Positions 25,567 to 34,414 of a stretch of DNA of 38,999 bases are shown one piece after another. Both the position numbers and the translations under genes were made by a program. The stretch comes from Porphyromonas sp. COT-290 OH3588 (lineage in GTDB: Bacteria > Bacteroidota > Bacteroidia > Bacteroidales > Porphyromonadaceae). The stretch is taken from NCBI RefSeq assembly GCF_000769075.1, contig NZ_JRFC01000026.1, positions 1 through 38,999 of the forward strand, in the 5' to 3' direction. Under the pieces are notes generated by a model. The model ran no database searches. It was not told where the DNA came from and worked only from the letters and a program-made list of their open reading frames with translations. Position 1 is the first letter of the stretch; the number at the start of each line of letters is the position of its first letter.

Positions 25567-27489
25567 CTACTCTAGCTCTAGAGCGAGTTCCTCCCAGCGC
25601 TCCATAAGCTGGTTTTGCTCTGCCTTGAGAGCCTCATACTGCATGAATAGAGACTCCTGCGTCTTGCCTTGTGCCAGCTCTTCCTCTAGAGTTTTGAGTT
25701 CCTGATCAATATGCTCACTACGAGTTTCCAGTTCTTTTAACTCTCGTTCTAGGCCACGGCGCCGCTTAGACTCTTCTTTTTGCCGCTGATAATCCTTTGC
25801 TCCTGCTGTGGAAGTAGGTGTAGCCTGAATGCTTGCAGTGGAGATCTGTGCCCTCGGATTGCTCTTTTGGAGTGCTTCGTCTTGATCTTTTCGGTGTAGC
25901 CAGTCGTAGATACCGCCCATATGTTCGGTCACTCTACCTTGCTTAAACTCATAGATACGACTTACCAAGCCATCTAGAAACTCTCTATCGTGAGAAACTA
26001 AGATAACCGTACCATCAAAGCGCTCAATTGCCTCCTTGAGTACCTCCTTGGAGCGAATATCTAGGTGGTTGGTCGGTTCGTCGAGAATGAGCAAGTTGGC
26101 TGGCCTGAGCAGGAGCTCTATAATTGCCAAGCGGCCACGCTCCCCCCCGCTGAGTACTCCCACTTTCTTCTCGCTCGCCTCTCCACCAAACATAAACGCC
26201 CCGAGCAAATCATTAATCTTGGTGCGTATCTCTCCCTTGGCTTCTCTGTCGATGGTTTCGTAGACAGTGAGATTATTATCCAGCTCTTGGGCCTGCGTTT
26301 GGGCGAAGTAACCGATTTCGACTTGATGTCCTATCTCTAGCTTGCCACTATAGTCACGCACCTGCTGCGTGATGCACTTGATGAGCGTAGACTTGCCGGA
26401 GCCATTTTTGCCAACAAAGGCAACCTTCTCTCCTCGCTTGATCGTCATATTGACTCCAGAGAATACGGTATGGCTAGCGTAATCCTTGCGCAGATCTTCG
26501 ATAACGATTGGGTAGGCCCCCGAGTGGGTCGCTGGGATAAAGCGGAAATGCATGGCTCGGCGGTCAATCTCCTCCAGCTCGATCCGCTCTATCTTCTCGA
26601 GCTGTTTGATGCGGCTCTGTACCTGAACGGCCTTCGTCGCCTTGTAGCGAAAGCGCTCGATGAAGTCTTCTGTTTCTTGGATAGACTTCTGCTGATTTTC
26701 CCAAGCCCTGCGCTGCTGCTCTAGTCGCTCTTGGCGTAGCTGTAGGTAGTGAGAGTAGTTGGTCTTGTAGTCATGGACACGCCCTAACTCAATCTCGATG
26801 GTACGTGTGGTCGTTGCATCGAGAAAGGCTTTGTCGTGTGAGATCAGCAGCAGTGCACTAGACCCTGTGGCGATAAATCTCTCTAGCCAACGAATGGATT
26901 CAATATCTAGATGATTGGTTGGCTCATCAAGGAGCAAAACATCTGGCTTCTGCAACAAAATTTTCGCCAGCTCGATGCGCATACGCCACCCACCGCTGAA
27001 GCTCGAGCTCTGACGATGAAAGTCCTCTCGCTCGAAGCCAAGCCCGAGCAAAGTACGCTCGATGAGTGCATGATAGTTTCCAGCACTGATCATCGCCAGC
27101 TCGTCGCTACGCTGAGCATAGAGGTCGATCAACTCGCTGTACTCTGAGCTATCGTAGTCTGTACGCTCGGCCATCTCTGCGGCCAGAGCATCAACCTCTC
27201 TATCTAGCTCTGTGATGTGGTCGAAAACACGCTCGCACTCCTGATAGATCGTACGCCCATCTTCATGCTTCATCACCTGAGGCAAATATCCTAGACGCAG
27301 GCCTTTGGTGCAGCTGATTGTACCCATAGTAGGGCTCTCCAGCCCTGCAATAAGTTTGAGCATTGTGGACTTGCCAGCTCCATTTTTGCCCGCCAAAGCA
27401 ATGCGTTCCTTGGGTGCGACAACAAACGAAACATCTGAGAATAGAGTGAAACCGCCGAATAGCACGGCTACATTATTGAGAGATATCAT
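25567..27489 (-). CDS. ABC-F family ATPase
   Basis: A 640-residue soluble protein with two ATP-binding domains and no membrane segment. Walker A motifs are GKNGAGKST (first domain) and GKNGSGKST (second). Signatures SSFSGGWRMRIELAKIL and LSGGERGRLAIIELLL are each followed by LDEPTNHLD. A charged linker (about 235-300, QQRRAWENQQKSIQETEDFI) joins the domains, and the C-terminus (about 545-640) is a coiled coil rich in E, K and R. ABC-F proteins act on the ribosome; the C-terminal coiled coil resembles Uup/YheS types rather than antibiotic-resistance types. The start is 6 bases after the TPR gene stop. Confidence 0.93.
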   Translation of the reverse strand: MISLNNVAVLFGGFTLFSDVSFVVAPKERIALAGKNGAGKSTMLKLIAGLESPTMGTISCTKGLRLGYLPQVMKHEDGRTIYQECERVFDHITELDREVDALAAEMAERTDYDSSEYSELIDLYAQRSDELAMISAGNYHALIERTLLGLGFEREDFHRQSSSFSGGWRMRIELAKILLQKPDVLLLDEPTNHLDIESIRWLERFIATGSSALLLISHDKAFLDATTTRTIEIELGRVHDYKTNYSHYLQLRQERLEQQRRAWENQQKSIQETEDFIERFRYKATKAVQVQSRIKQLEKIERIELEEIDRRAMHFRFIPATHSGAYPIVIEDLRKDYASHTVFSGVNMTIKRGEKVAFVGKNGSGKSTLIKCITQQVRDYSGKLEIGHQVEIGYFAQTQAQELDNNLTVYETIDREAKGEIRTKINDLLGAFMFGGEASEKKVGVLSGGERGRLAIIELLLRPANLLILDEPTNHLDIRSKEVLKEAIERFDGTVILVSHDREFLDGLVSRIYEFKQGRVTEHMGGIYDWLHRKDQDEALQKSNPRAQISTASIQATPTSTAGAKDYQRQKEESKRRRGLERELKELETRSEHIDQELKTLEEELAQGKTQESLFMQYEALKAEQNQLMERWEELALELE

Positions 27490-27495
27490 ATATGA

Positions 27496-29571
27496 CTATT
27501 GGTTCATACGCTTGATGATGTTGTAAGCCTCGTATAGGCCCCACTGGCCCGCTTGGCTGAGATCCGCTATCCCCTCCTTGGTTTTGCCCTGTGAGAGATA
27601 GAGCAAGCCACGATTGTAGTAGGCCTCGACCAGTCGAGGTGCTAGAGCAATGGCTCTATTGTAGTCCCTCAGTGCGGCCTCGACCTCACCTGTCTGCCCG
27701 TAGAGAAGAGCTCTATTATAGTAGGCGTAGGCGAACTCAGGCGCAAGCTCAATGGTCCGATTGAGGTCTGTGAGCACAGAGGTGCTTGTGTTGATCGGAC
27801 GAAGGGCTGGCTTATCAATTGGGGTAACCATCTGTCCGCCAGGACCTGTAGTGACTAGCCCTCGAGAGGCAGACACCTCTGTCGAAGCTGTAGTCTCGGC
27901 GCCACGGCTTACCTCTACTAGTCTGCGCCTCTGACTAGCGATCGAGCGAGCGAAATAGGCCAAAGCCAACGAAGGATCTCTAGAGACAGCTCGGTCGAAG
28001 TCGGCAATCGCCTGCTCATAGTCCTGTAGTAGGCTGTAGATGATGCCACGATGCAGATAGTAGCCTGCGTCGTCTGCCCCCTCTCTGCCAGAGAGCTCGG
28101 TTTGGAGCCACTCGATCTGTTTGGGGGCTAGAGCTTGATTGTGGCTCTGTAGTCTAAGGGGATGAGCTAGATCTATGCGCCTATTGAACTGTACGAGCAG
28201 GTCGGCATGGTAGGTTGCCCCACTCTGGGGTTTGCCCTCTGGATCTTCTGACGCAAAGTAAGTCAGGTAGAGTGCACCCTGAGGCTCTACCTGAACCTCT
28301 CTATCCTGTACTCGTCCGCGAGCAGCACTGCTATAGCGTAGCTTCTCTGGCACTAGGCTTGGCTTCTCTTCTACGAGCATATTGTACTTGTCGATACTCT
28401 CATCGCCCGACAGACGTGTCTGATTGTCCTTGTTGCGAATCGCTCGCCCACGAGCCGAAGCTCTGTAATCCTTATTCTGGTGCAGATCCCACGCATGCCA
28501 GTAGTCACGCTCGGCTCCCTTGGTATTGCCGAGCTTCTTGCGAAGCTCGGATCGGAAGATAAATCCCTCAGCAAAAGAAGGGTACTGAGCTAGCACTACA
28601 TCTAGGTCGGTTAGTGCTTTCTGGGGTTGTCCTAGCCTCTGAGCAAGGAGTGCTCTATTGTAGCGTGCTATATAGTTTTTGGGCTCTGCCGTGACGATCC
28701 TATCCCAGTCCTCCAATGCCAGATTGCTCTCGCCGACAAGCTGACGCAGCAGGGCACGGTTGTGCAGGGCTACCCTGTTGCGAGGGTCGAGGTCGAGGGC
28801 TTGGTTGTAGTCCTTCATCGCTTCTCTGAGTTTGTTCTGCCTGTAATACAAGATACCTCTATGCGTGTAGAGATTGGCTTCTCTCGGCTCGAGGTCTATG
28901 GCCTTGTCTAGAGCCTCGACGGCCGGGGGCAGGTTATCCCGATTGGCTAGGATTTGAGCTTTCATCTTGTAGGGCATGGGCTGCAGAGAGTCTATAGCTA
29001 GCGACTCTTCGATGCGGCTAAGGGCTAGAGTAGTATCCCCCCTCTCTAGAGCTATGTTGGCTCTTAGGGTATAGGCATCTTTGTTTTTAGCCCAATATCT
29101 AAGTAGCTCGTCTATGCTTCGCTCGGCATCGTCGTATTGCTTGAGCTGAGTTTGTGCAAGGCTGAGGTTCAGATGCATGCCTAGATTGTCTGGTGCGAGC
29201 TTGAGGCCCTGCTTATAGTCTGCGATCGCTTCGGTCGTGAGGTTGAGGTTTTGCCGTGCAATGCCACGTAGCAGATAGGCTCTACTGATGAAGGGGTTGC
29301 GCTCCAGACAGAGCGTAGCGTCCTGCTCCGCCCCTTTGTAGTCTTCTAGATTGACCTTAGCCACGGCTCGATAGAAGTACGGATCCGCCAACCATGGGCG
29401 TGTATCAATAGCTTGGTTGAAGTAACCAATCGACACAACATAGTCGTTGAAGTATAGAGCATTGCGTCCAATAGAGATCACATGCTCCACATCAATCTGC
29501 CCCCATAGGGGAGCAACGGCGAGTACAAGAGCCCACAGGAGGGTCAAAAGTTGGCGACTATATCTATTCAT
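27496..29571 (-). CDS. Secreted TPR-repeat protein
   Basis: A 691-residue protein with a signal peptide (about 1-25, ending APLWGQ) and many tetratricopeptide repeats. Typical units read AIADYKQGLKLAPDNLGMHL, AMKDYNQALDLDPRNRVALH, AIADFDRAVSRDPSLALAYF and ALRDYNRAIALAPRLVEAYY. Two blocks (about 30-350 and 505-690) are separated by a repeat-free middle region (about 365-500) that ends in the basic and variable QRRRLVEVSRG part. TPRs mediate protein interactions, so it is probably a periplasmic scaffold. The partner is unknown. A -7 motif lies 105 bases upstream and it precedes the ABC-F gene by 6 bases. Confidence 0.88.
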   Translation of the reverse strand: MNRYSRQLLTLLWALVLAVAPLWGQIDVEHVISIGRNALYFNDYVVSIGYFNQAIDTRPWLADPYFYRAVAKVNLEDYKGAEQDATLCLERNPFISRAYLLRGIARQNLNLTTEAIADYKQGLKLAPDNLGMHLNLSLAQTQLKQYDDAERSIDELLRYWAKNKDAYTLRANIALERGDTTLALSRIEESLAIDSLQPMPYKMKAQILANRDNLPPAVEALDKAIDLEPREANLYTHRGILYYRQNKLREAMKDYNQALDLDPRNRVALHNRALLRQLVGESNLALEDWDRIVTAEPKNYIARYNRALLAQRLGQPQKALTDLDVVLAQYPSFAEGFIFRSELRKKLGNTKGAERDYWHAWDLHQNKDYRASARGRAIRNKDNQTRLSGDESIDKYNMLVEEKPSLVPEKLRYSSAARGRVQDREVQVEPQGALYLTYFASEDPEGKPQSGATYHADLLVQFNRRIDLAHPLRLQSHNQALAPKQIEWLQTELSGREGADDAGYYLHRGIIYSLLQDYEQAIADFDRAVSRDPSLALAYFARSIASQRRRLVEVSRGAETTASTEVSASRGLVTTGPGGQMVTPIDKPALRPINTSTSVLTDLNRTIELAPEFAYAYYNRALLYGQTGEVEAALRDYNRAIALAPRLVEAYYNRGLLYLSQGKTKEGIADLSQAGQWGLYEAYNIIKRMNQ

Positions 29572-29675
29572 GAGTTTGGGTTCATCTATATGTGGGTATG
29601 CTCAACGACACGCCCTAGGGCTACAACGCTCCATGGTACCCCTAGCGTATCACATACCATAACATATCGTCCGAG

Positions 29676-29683
29676 CAAAGATA
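29676..29683 (-). promoter_or_regulatory. Bacteroidota-type -7 element for the TPR/ABC-F unit
   Basis: Read on the minus strand, TATCTTTG fits TAnnTTTG exactly and lies 104 bases ahead of the TPR gene ATG. It is downstream of the symporter terminator, as expected for a new transcription unit. No -33 box stands out. Confidence 0.5.
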
Positions 29684-29731
29684 GTCAAAAACGCTCTTGC
29701 CCTGCTCTAGCCTTGGCACACAGCCCTGACC

Positions 29732-29779
29732 AAAAAGCGAGGAGATGTACTGGCTGCATGGCCAACGCACATCTCCTCG
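29732..29779 (-). terminator. Rho-independent terminator of the symporter gene
   Basis: On the minus strand CGAGGAGATGT (29779-29769) pairs with ACATCTCCTCG (29748-29738), a perfect 11-bp stem with a small internal TGGC/GCCA pairing, followed by GCTTTTTGG. It begins 36 bases past the symporter stop. This is the clearest classical terminator in the window. Confidence 0.85.
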
Positions 29780-29814
29780 AGCTCTCGACTGCTCGTCTGA
29801 GCTGCCCGACCTCG

Positions 29815-30990
29815 CTAGGCTGGGCTAATCTCTCTCTTGTTGAGTTGATCCACGACTTGGGCAATAGCCCCATCTCCCGTCACATTGCAGGCTGTGCCGA
29901 AGTTGTCCATGGTGATGTAGAGCGAAATCATGAGCGCCTGCTGCTCGGCATCGAAGCCCAAAATGGATTGAATAATCGCCAATGCGGCCATGATGGCGCC
30001 ACCCGGTACACCCGGAGCAGCAATCATCGTTACCCCAAGCATGAGGATAAACTCGGTAAATAGACCAAGGTCTTGAGGAATACCACGAGCGATCATGAGC
30101 GCAAGAGCACAAGACACTATCTTGAGAGTACTACCAGAGAGGTGTATCGTGGCGCACAGAGGAACCGTAAAGCCTGCTACCTCGCTACTCACCCCATTGA
30201 GCTGGGTCTGCTTGAGCGTGACAGGGATTGTGGCAGCAGAGGAGCATGTGCCAAGGGCAGTGAAGTAGGCTGGCATCATATTGCGTAGCATGGATAGCGG
30301 GTTACGCTTGCAGATGATACCAGCGATCCCAAACTGTAGGAGCAACAGGATAATATGTAGCAGAAAAATCACACCAATAATGCGTATGAAGACCTCAATG
30401 GTCGAGGCAACCTCGCCTGTATATGCCATACTGGAGAAAATACCGAATATATAAATAGGTAGTAGCGGAATGATGACACCGCCAATGAGCCTAGATATAA
30501 TCTCTTTGAGTTCATCTATCCCCGACTTGAGCCCTCGGCTATCTAGATGTGCCATACCAAGTCCCAGAATGAAGGCTAGAATCAGTGCCGTCATCACTCC
30601 AAATACCGCAGGCATCTGTATCGTAAAGTATGGAGCGACCCCCTCTGCCGTAGCTCTTAGGCTCTCTGTACTATTCGCTTCTAGTAACCGAGGGAAGACA
30701 GATATACCTGTGAAGTAAGCTAGATAGCCAGCAAATATGGTCGAGCCGTACGCAATACCCGTAGTAAGCAAGAGCATACGGCCAGCCTTGCGCCCTACGT
30801 CGGAGATAGCACTAGCCACTAGAGCAAAGATGATCAAAGGTATAGTGAAAGACAAAAATTCGCTAAAGACGGAGTTGAACGTCACTAGAAGGCGAACGAG
30901 AAATAAAGGCATAATGTGTCCTGCTCCTATCCCTAGCACTATGGCTATGAGAATGCGACCGAGCAGACCGATACGTGGTATTTTACTCAT
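29815..30990 (-). CDS. SDF-family cation symporter with altered binding motifs
   Basis: A 391-residue member of the sodium:dicarboxylate symporter (GltPh/SstT/DctA) family with eight helices and two re-entrant hairpins. Hairpin 1 has SSAATIP (250-256). Two signature sites depart from the family. The TM7 NMDGT sodium motif reads HLSGS (283-287). In TM8 the pattern DxxRTxxNVxGD reads DNFGTACNVTGD (362-373), with glycine in place of the arginine that holds the substrate side-chain carboxylate in glutamate and aspartate transporters. This points to a neutral or different substrate and perhaps altered ion coupling. The gene has its own strong terminator. Confidence 0.88.
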   Translation of the reverse strand: MSKIPRIGLLGRILIAIVLGIGAGHIMPLFLVRLLVTFNSVFSEFLSFTIPLIIFALVASAISDVGRKAGRMLLLTTGIAYGSTIFAGYLAYFTGISVFPRLLEANSTESLRATAEGVAPYFTIQMPAVFGVMTALILAFILGLGMAHLDSRGLKSGIDELKEIISRLIGGVIIPLLPIYIFGIFSSMAYTGEVASTIEVFIRIIGVIFLLHIILLLLQFGIAGIICKRNPLSMLRNMMPAYFTALGTCSSAATIPVTLKQTQLNGVSSEVAGFTVPLCATIHLSGSTLKIVSCALALMIARGIPQDLGLFTEFILMLGVTMIAAPGVPGGAIMAALAIIQSILGFDAEQQALMISLYITMDNFGTACNVTGDGAIAQVVDQLNKREISPA

Positions 30991-31200
30991 AATGTTGCGC
31001 TACTCCCCTAAGTTTGACATTGCTTCTAGGGGTGGTTAGACTTATTTGATTAGTTCTCTAGGGTAAAGTTAGCTGTTTTTTCTTTTTATCTGAGTTAGCC
31101 ACCTCTTTATTTCTAGACTAGGATACAGAGATACCTCCAATACGTGAGCAGGTACTCTCTGGTAATAGCAGGTATGCCGCCTAGCCAGCTTTATCCACTT
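30991..31200. other. Gene-free stretch before the second large repeat
   Basis: No coding frame was accepted here. Close to the symporter start there is a small stem, CCCCTA (31005-31010) with TAGGGG (31027-31032), within the likely symporter leader. The remainder is AT-rich, and no clear -7 motif for the symporter was found. Confidence 0.45.
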
Positions 31201-31636
31201 GCTCATCAATCTTGGGGATTACATTCTTTAACTATTTCTAGTCTATTCAGACCAAGCCCAGACGACTCTCTAGAAAAACCACCCGACCTCGTATGAGCGC
31301 CGTAGAGGCATCTGCATTGCGTTCACTGCTGTTGGGGCACTTCACCCTAGCCCTATAGAAATCGTCGCCTTAAACGCACTTTTTTAACTATCTAGAATAC
31401 ATGTGTTTATGTCATTTTCTTGAGTGATTGTATGCTTTTTGGACACACTTAAAGCATTTTCTTCCCATCAATCTGCTCCAATTAGTGGACACATCGCAGG
31501 GGATTAGTCCTCCAATGTCAGAAAATCTTCCCACCAATCTACCGAGAGAGCACCACCAATCTTTACGAACGACCCTTCCATTACACCAAATTTAAGGTTA
31601 ATTCATTAACACTCCTTAACCAAAAAGGTGATGAAT
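31201..31636 (-). repeat. Large inverted repeat, copy 2
   Basis: The reverse-complement partner of 19440-19873. It keeps the TAnnTTTG motif (31587-31594, minus strand), the TCCCCTGCGATGTGTCCACT core, the GGGC...GCCC stem and the CTCTACGGCGCTCATACG end. Both copies lie in long gene-free regions, in opposite orientation, about 11.3 kb apart. Small insertions and deletions separate the copies around 31370-31440. Confidence 0.75.
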
Positions 31637-31758
31637 AAGCTTCTCTTGCAGAAACCGAATGCCTCCGATTACTCTAGATATATCCTAGCACCTAGTGGGG
31701 GCGACCCTACTCAGCATCGCATATTGTAGGGATTTTTGGCTGAAAAAAACTTCCAATC

Positions 31759-31789
31759 TTGTTCACTTAACTTAAATAATCTACATTTG
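31759..31789 (+). promoter_or_regulatory. Bacteroidota-type promoter of the TonB receptor operon
   Basis: TTG (31759-31761) and TACATTTG (31782-31789) are separated by 20 bases, matching the -33/-7 arrangement of Bacteroidota promoters. Transcription would start near 31796, giving a leader of about 165 bases before the ATG at 31960. This is the best two-element promoter in the window. Confidence 0.65.
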
Positions 31790-31847
31790 CCACAACTAAA
31801 ACAACTCAAAAGACCAGCTAACTATGTTATTCGGCAACCAGTGTACA

Positions 31848-31944
31848 TAGGTTGGAGGGCTAATGCAGTATACTCAGCTCCATAGTGAGTACCCGAATCT
31901 CCATATATAGAGAGGCGAGGGTGGGTACTAGACACTCCAACTTA
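31848..31944 (+). ncRNA. Potentially structured 5' leader of the TonB receptor operon
   Basis: An outer stem joins TAGGTTGGAG (31848-31857) to CTCCAACTTA (31935-31944) with one G-U pair. Inside, TACTCA (31871-31876) can pair with TGAGTA (31886-31891). Alternatively, AGTACCC (31888-31894) can pair with GGGTACT (31923-31929), enclosing a small TCTC/GAGA stem (31898-31901 with 31910-31913). The last two helices share bases 31888-31891, so they exclude each other, as in a regulatory switch. It does not resemble the cobalamin or other leaders I can recognise. Confidence 0.4.
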
Positions 31945-31959
31945 TTGAACTTAAATTTT

Positions 31960-34407
31960 ATGTCCATAAACCTAAAAATAGCTATCCGAGGCTTGATAGC
32001 CACATCGCTCTTGGGTATTTGCGGTGTACAGCCGTCTTATGCCTCAGCGCCTACATCAATTTCTCATCAAACTAAGCTGCTTAGTCCGTCTTTTCCAGAT
32101 GCTGGCACAGTGTTAGAAAGCAACGAAAATAAGGTGCCCATAGAGCGAAACGTACAGATCCGTGTGCTCGATAAAAAGACACAAGAGCCCGTCGTCGGGG
32201 TTGTCCTCAAAACTGGAGGCAAGGTGTACTACACCGATCTTGATGGTTACTGCACCATACCCAGCGTTCGGAGTTCGAAGCTAGTGCTCTCACTTAGGGC
32301 GATTGGCTTCGATGAAATTGTATCGCAGACCTATACCTTGCGGGCCACTGGGAAACTAATAGTATACATGACGCCCTCGATCGAGAACCTTGGTGCTGTC
32401 TACGTTGAGGCGCAGCGCAAGCATACCACTCAGCTTCAGCAAGCTGTAGCGATAGATACCAAGACACTTGAGAAGAGTCCTGCGCTATCTCTGGCGCAGC
32501 TACTTGAGAAGGTCCCTGGTGTGAGCTCAATCAGTTCAGGTAGTACGATCTCCAAGCCTGTGATCCAAGGAATGCATAGTAGTCGCATTTTGCTAGTCAA
32601 TAATGGAGTGCGGCTAGAGAGTCAGAGCTGGGGGGCCGATCATGCGCCCGAGATCGACCACACGGGGGCGAGTGTCGTGGAAGTTATCAAGGGAGCCGAA
32701 GCTATTCGCTACGGTTATGGAGCTGTCGGTGGTGTAGTACTGTTTAATCAAGCACCTCTGCCATACGGAGCTAAGCGCCCATTGGTTAAAGGGCGTATGA
32801 ATGCTGGATATGCGACCAATGGGCATGGGTACGATGGAGCTGGTTCGCTTGAGATGGTATATAAGCGTGTCGGCATGAGGCTGCACGGTATGTACCAGAA
32901 GGCTGGAGACTACTCTACGGCAGAGTATATCCTCAACAATACGGGTTACAATAACATAAGCTACTCCGGCCTATTGGGTTATAGTGACCCTCGTGTCACA
33001 GCCACGCTATATTCTAGCCTTTACTACTCTCGTAGTGGTGTTTATTACGCCAGCAACATCTCCGATATTGATCAACTATTGGCTCGCTTCTTGGCTGGTA
33101 GACCCAATCCCGATACCTTTCATCCTTTCTCCTACGACATCAAACCTCCCTTCCAGCAGACTCAGCACTTTACGGTCAAGGGAGATCTCAAGTGGCAATT
33201 CCTCAAAGGGCACAACTTGGAGTTCAAGCTATCCTACCAAGACAATCTAAGGCAGGAGTTTGAGAACCGAAAAGTCGACAAGATTAGTTGGATACCTGTG
33301 CAGAACCTCCAGCTCACTACATATAGTGCCGAGGGAGTATGGGATGCAAACTGGACGTCTAATATGAGTTCACAAGTTGGGCTCTCGGCAATGTATCAGT
33401 ACAACTTCAATGTTCCCAATACCAAGCAACCAGCATTCATACCTAACTATGCAGCTCTGACAACTGGCTTCTTCTTGTTGCATAAGTTACGCTGGGGCAA
33501 ACTACAAGGTTCTGCTGGTATGCGCTACGACTATAGAGCTCTCGATGTAGATGGCTATACGAGCCTCTCGAGCTTCAAGTACTACAGCGATTTTAGGCTT
33601 TATAGCAACTTCACGGGGAGTATAGCTGCACACTACCAGATCACGGATAATATAGACGCGCGTGCCAATATCGGATGGGCTTGGCGACCACCCGATATCA
33701 ACGAGCTATACGCCACGGGGCTGCATCATGGCACCTACTGGGTGGTGGGAAATAAGTACCTCAAGAGTGAGCGTGGCTACAAGGCTGTTATGGGCGCACG
33801 CTACCGCAACACCTACCTGCTTATTGAGCCAAGCCTCTTCTACCAGCATGTAGAGAACTATATATATGACAATATAGGTAAGGGGTTAGACCGATTTCAC
33901 AATCACCCTAGTGGCAAGTACCCTAAGTTTATCTATGAGCAGGACAATGCACGCTTCGTCGGGGGGGATCTAAGTGCTACGTTTATACCTCTAGATGGGC
34001 TAAGCATTACGGGGAAAGGGGAGTGGATCAATGCCCGTAACCTAACACAAAATGCTTGGCTCCCTTTCATGCCTTCTGACCGCTATACCTTAGGTCTATC
34101 CTATGACCGTAACTTTGGCTACAAGGATCGTTGGCACTTCTTGTGCTCCCTCGAGGGGGTGTATGTGACCAAGCAGACACGATTCGACCCAGAGAAGGAT
34201 CTGGTCCCTGACTCGCCGGATGCTTATACCTTACTCAATGCTTCGGCTGAGCTAGGTACGACTCTTAGGAGTGGCACTCGAGTTAAATTTATGCTTCTTG
34301 GAGATAATGTCCTCAATGGCTTGTATAAGGAGTATACAGACCGCTTCCGCTATTATGCTCACTCAAGAGGGGCTCAGCTCACCCTAAGAACGATTATAAA
34401 CTTCTAA
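31960..34407 (+). CDS. TonB-dependent outer-membrane receptor
   Basis: An 815-residue outer-membrane barrel that imports a ligand with TonB energy. The start is the ATG at 31960, which begins the signal peptide (MSINLKIAIRGLIATSLLG to YASA); an in-frame ATG at 31885 would bury it behind 25 residues. A carboxypeptidase-regulatory-like domain comes first (about 45-125, NVQIRVLDKKTQEPVVGVV), then the plug (VPGVSSISSG, SKPVIQGMHSSRILLVNNG, VEVIKGAEAIRYGYGAVGGV). The barrel contains WRPPDINELYATGLHHG (about residue 573) and GNKYLKSERG, the pattern of heme/zinc-type receptors (FRAP/NPDL region), and ends in aromatic TIINF. It leads a four-gene operon. Its ligand is unknown; metal or heme is the best guess. 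Confidence 0.92.
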   Translation: MSINLKIAIRGLIATSLLGICGVQPSYASAPTSISHQTKLLSPSFPDAGTVLESNENKVPIERNVQIRVLDKKTQEPVVGVVLKTGGKVYYTDLDGYCTIPSVRSSKLVLSLRAIGFDEIVSQTYTLRATGKLIVYMTPSIENLGAVYVEAQRKHTTQLQQAVAIDTKTLEKSPALSLAQLLEKVPGVSSISSGSTISKPVIQGMHSSRILLVNNGVRLESQSWGADHAPEIDHTGASVVEVIKGAEAIRYGYGAVGGVVLFNQAPLPYGAKRPLVKGRMNAGYATNGHGYDGAGSLEMVYKRVGMRLHGMYQKAGDYSTAEYILNNTGYNNISYSGLLGYSDPRVTATLYSSLYYSRSGVYYASNISDIDQLLARFLAGRPNPDTFHPFSYDIKPPFQQTQHFTVKGDLKWQFLKGHNLEFKLSYQDNLRQEFENRKVDKISWIPVQNLQLTTYSAEGVWDANWTSNMSSQVGLSAMYQYNFNVPNTKQPAFIPNYAALTTGFFLLHKLRWGKLQGSAGMRYDYRALDVDGYTSLSSFKYYSDFRLYSNFTGSIAAHYQITDNIDARANIGWAWRPPDINELYATGLHHGTYWVVGNKYLKSERGYKAVMGARYRNTYLLIEPSLFYQHVENYIYDNIGKGLDRFHNHPSGKYPKFIYEQDNARFVGGDLSATFIPLDGLSITGKGEWINARNLTQNAWLPFMPSDRYTLGLSYDRNFGYKDRWHFLCSLEGVYVTKQTRFDPEKDLVPDSPDAYTLLNASAELGTTLRSGTRVKFMLLGDNVLNGLYKEYTDRFRYYAHSRGAQLTLRTIINF

Positions 34408-34414
34408 GACGATT

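Noticed and set aside
29551-30063. A 170-codon plus-strand frame opposite the symporter gene
   Set aside because: It lies antisense to a well-supported transporter gene and its terminator, and its composition does not resemble a real protein.
31796-31959. Cobalamin riboswitch upstream of the TonB receptor
   Set aside because: I could not find the conserved B12-box (a GCCACTG-like segment) or the typical core, and the receptor pattern is not that of BtuB.
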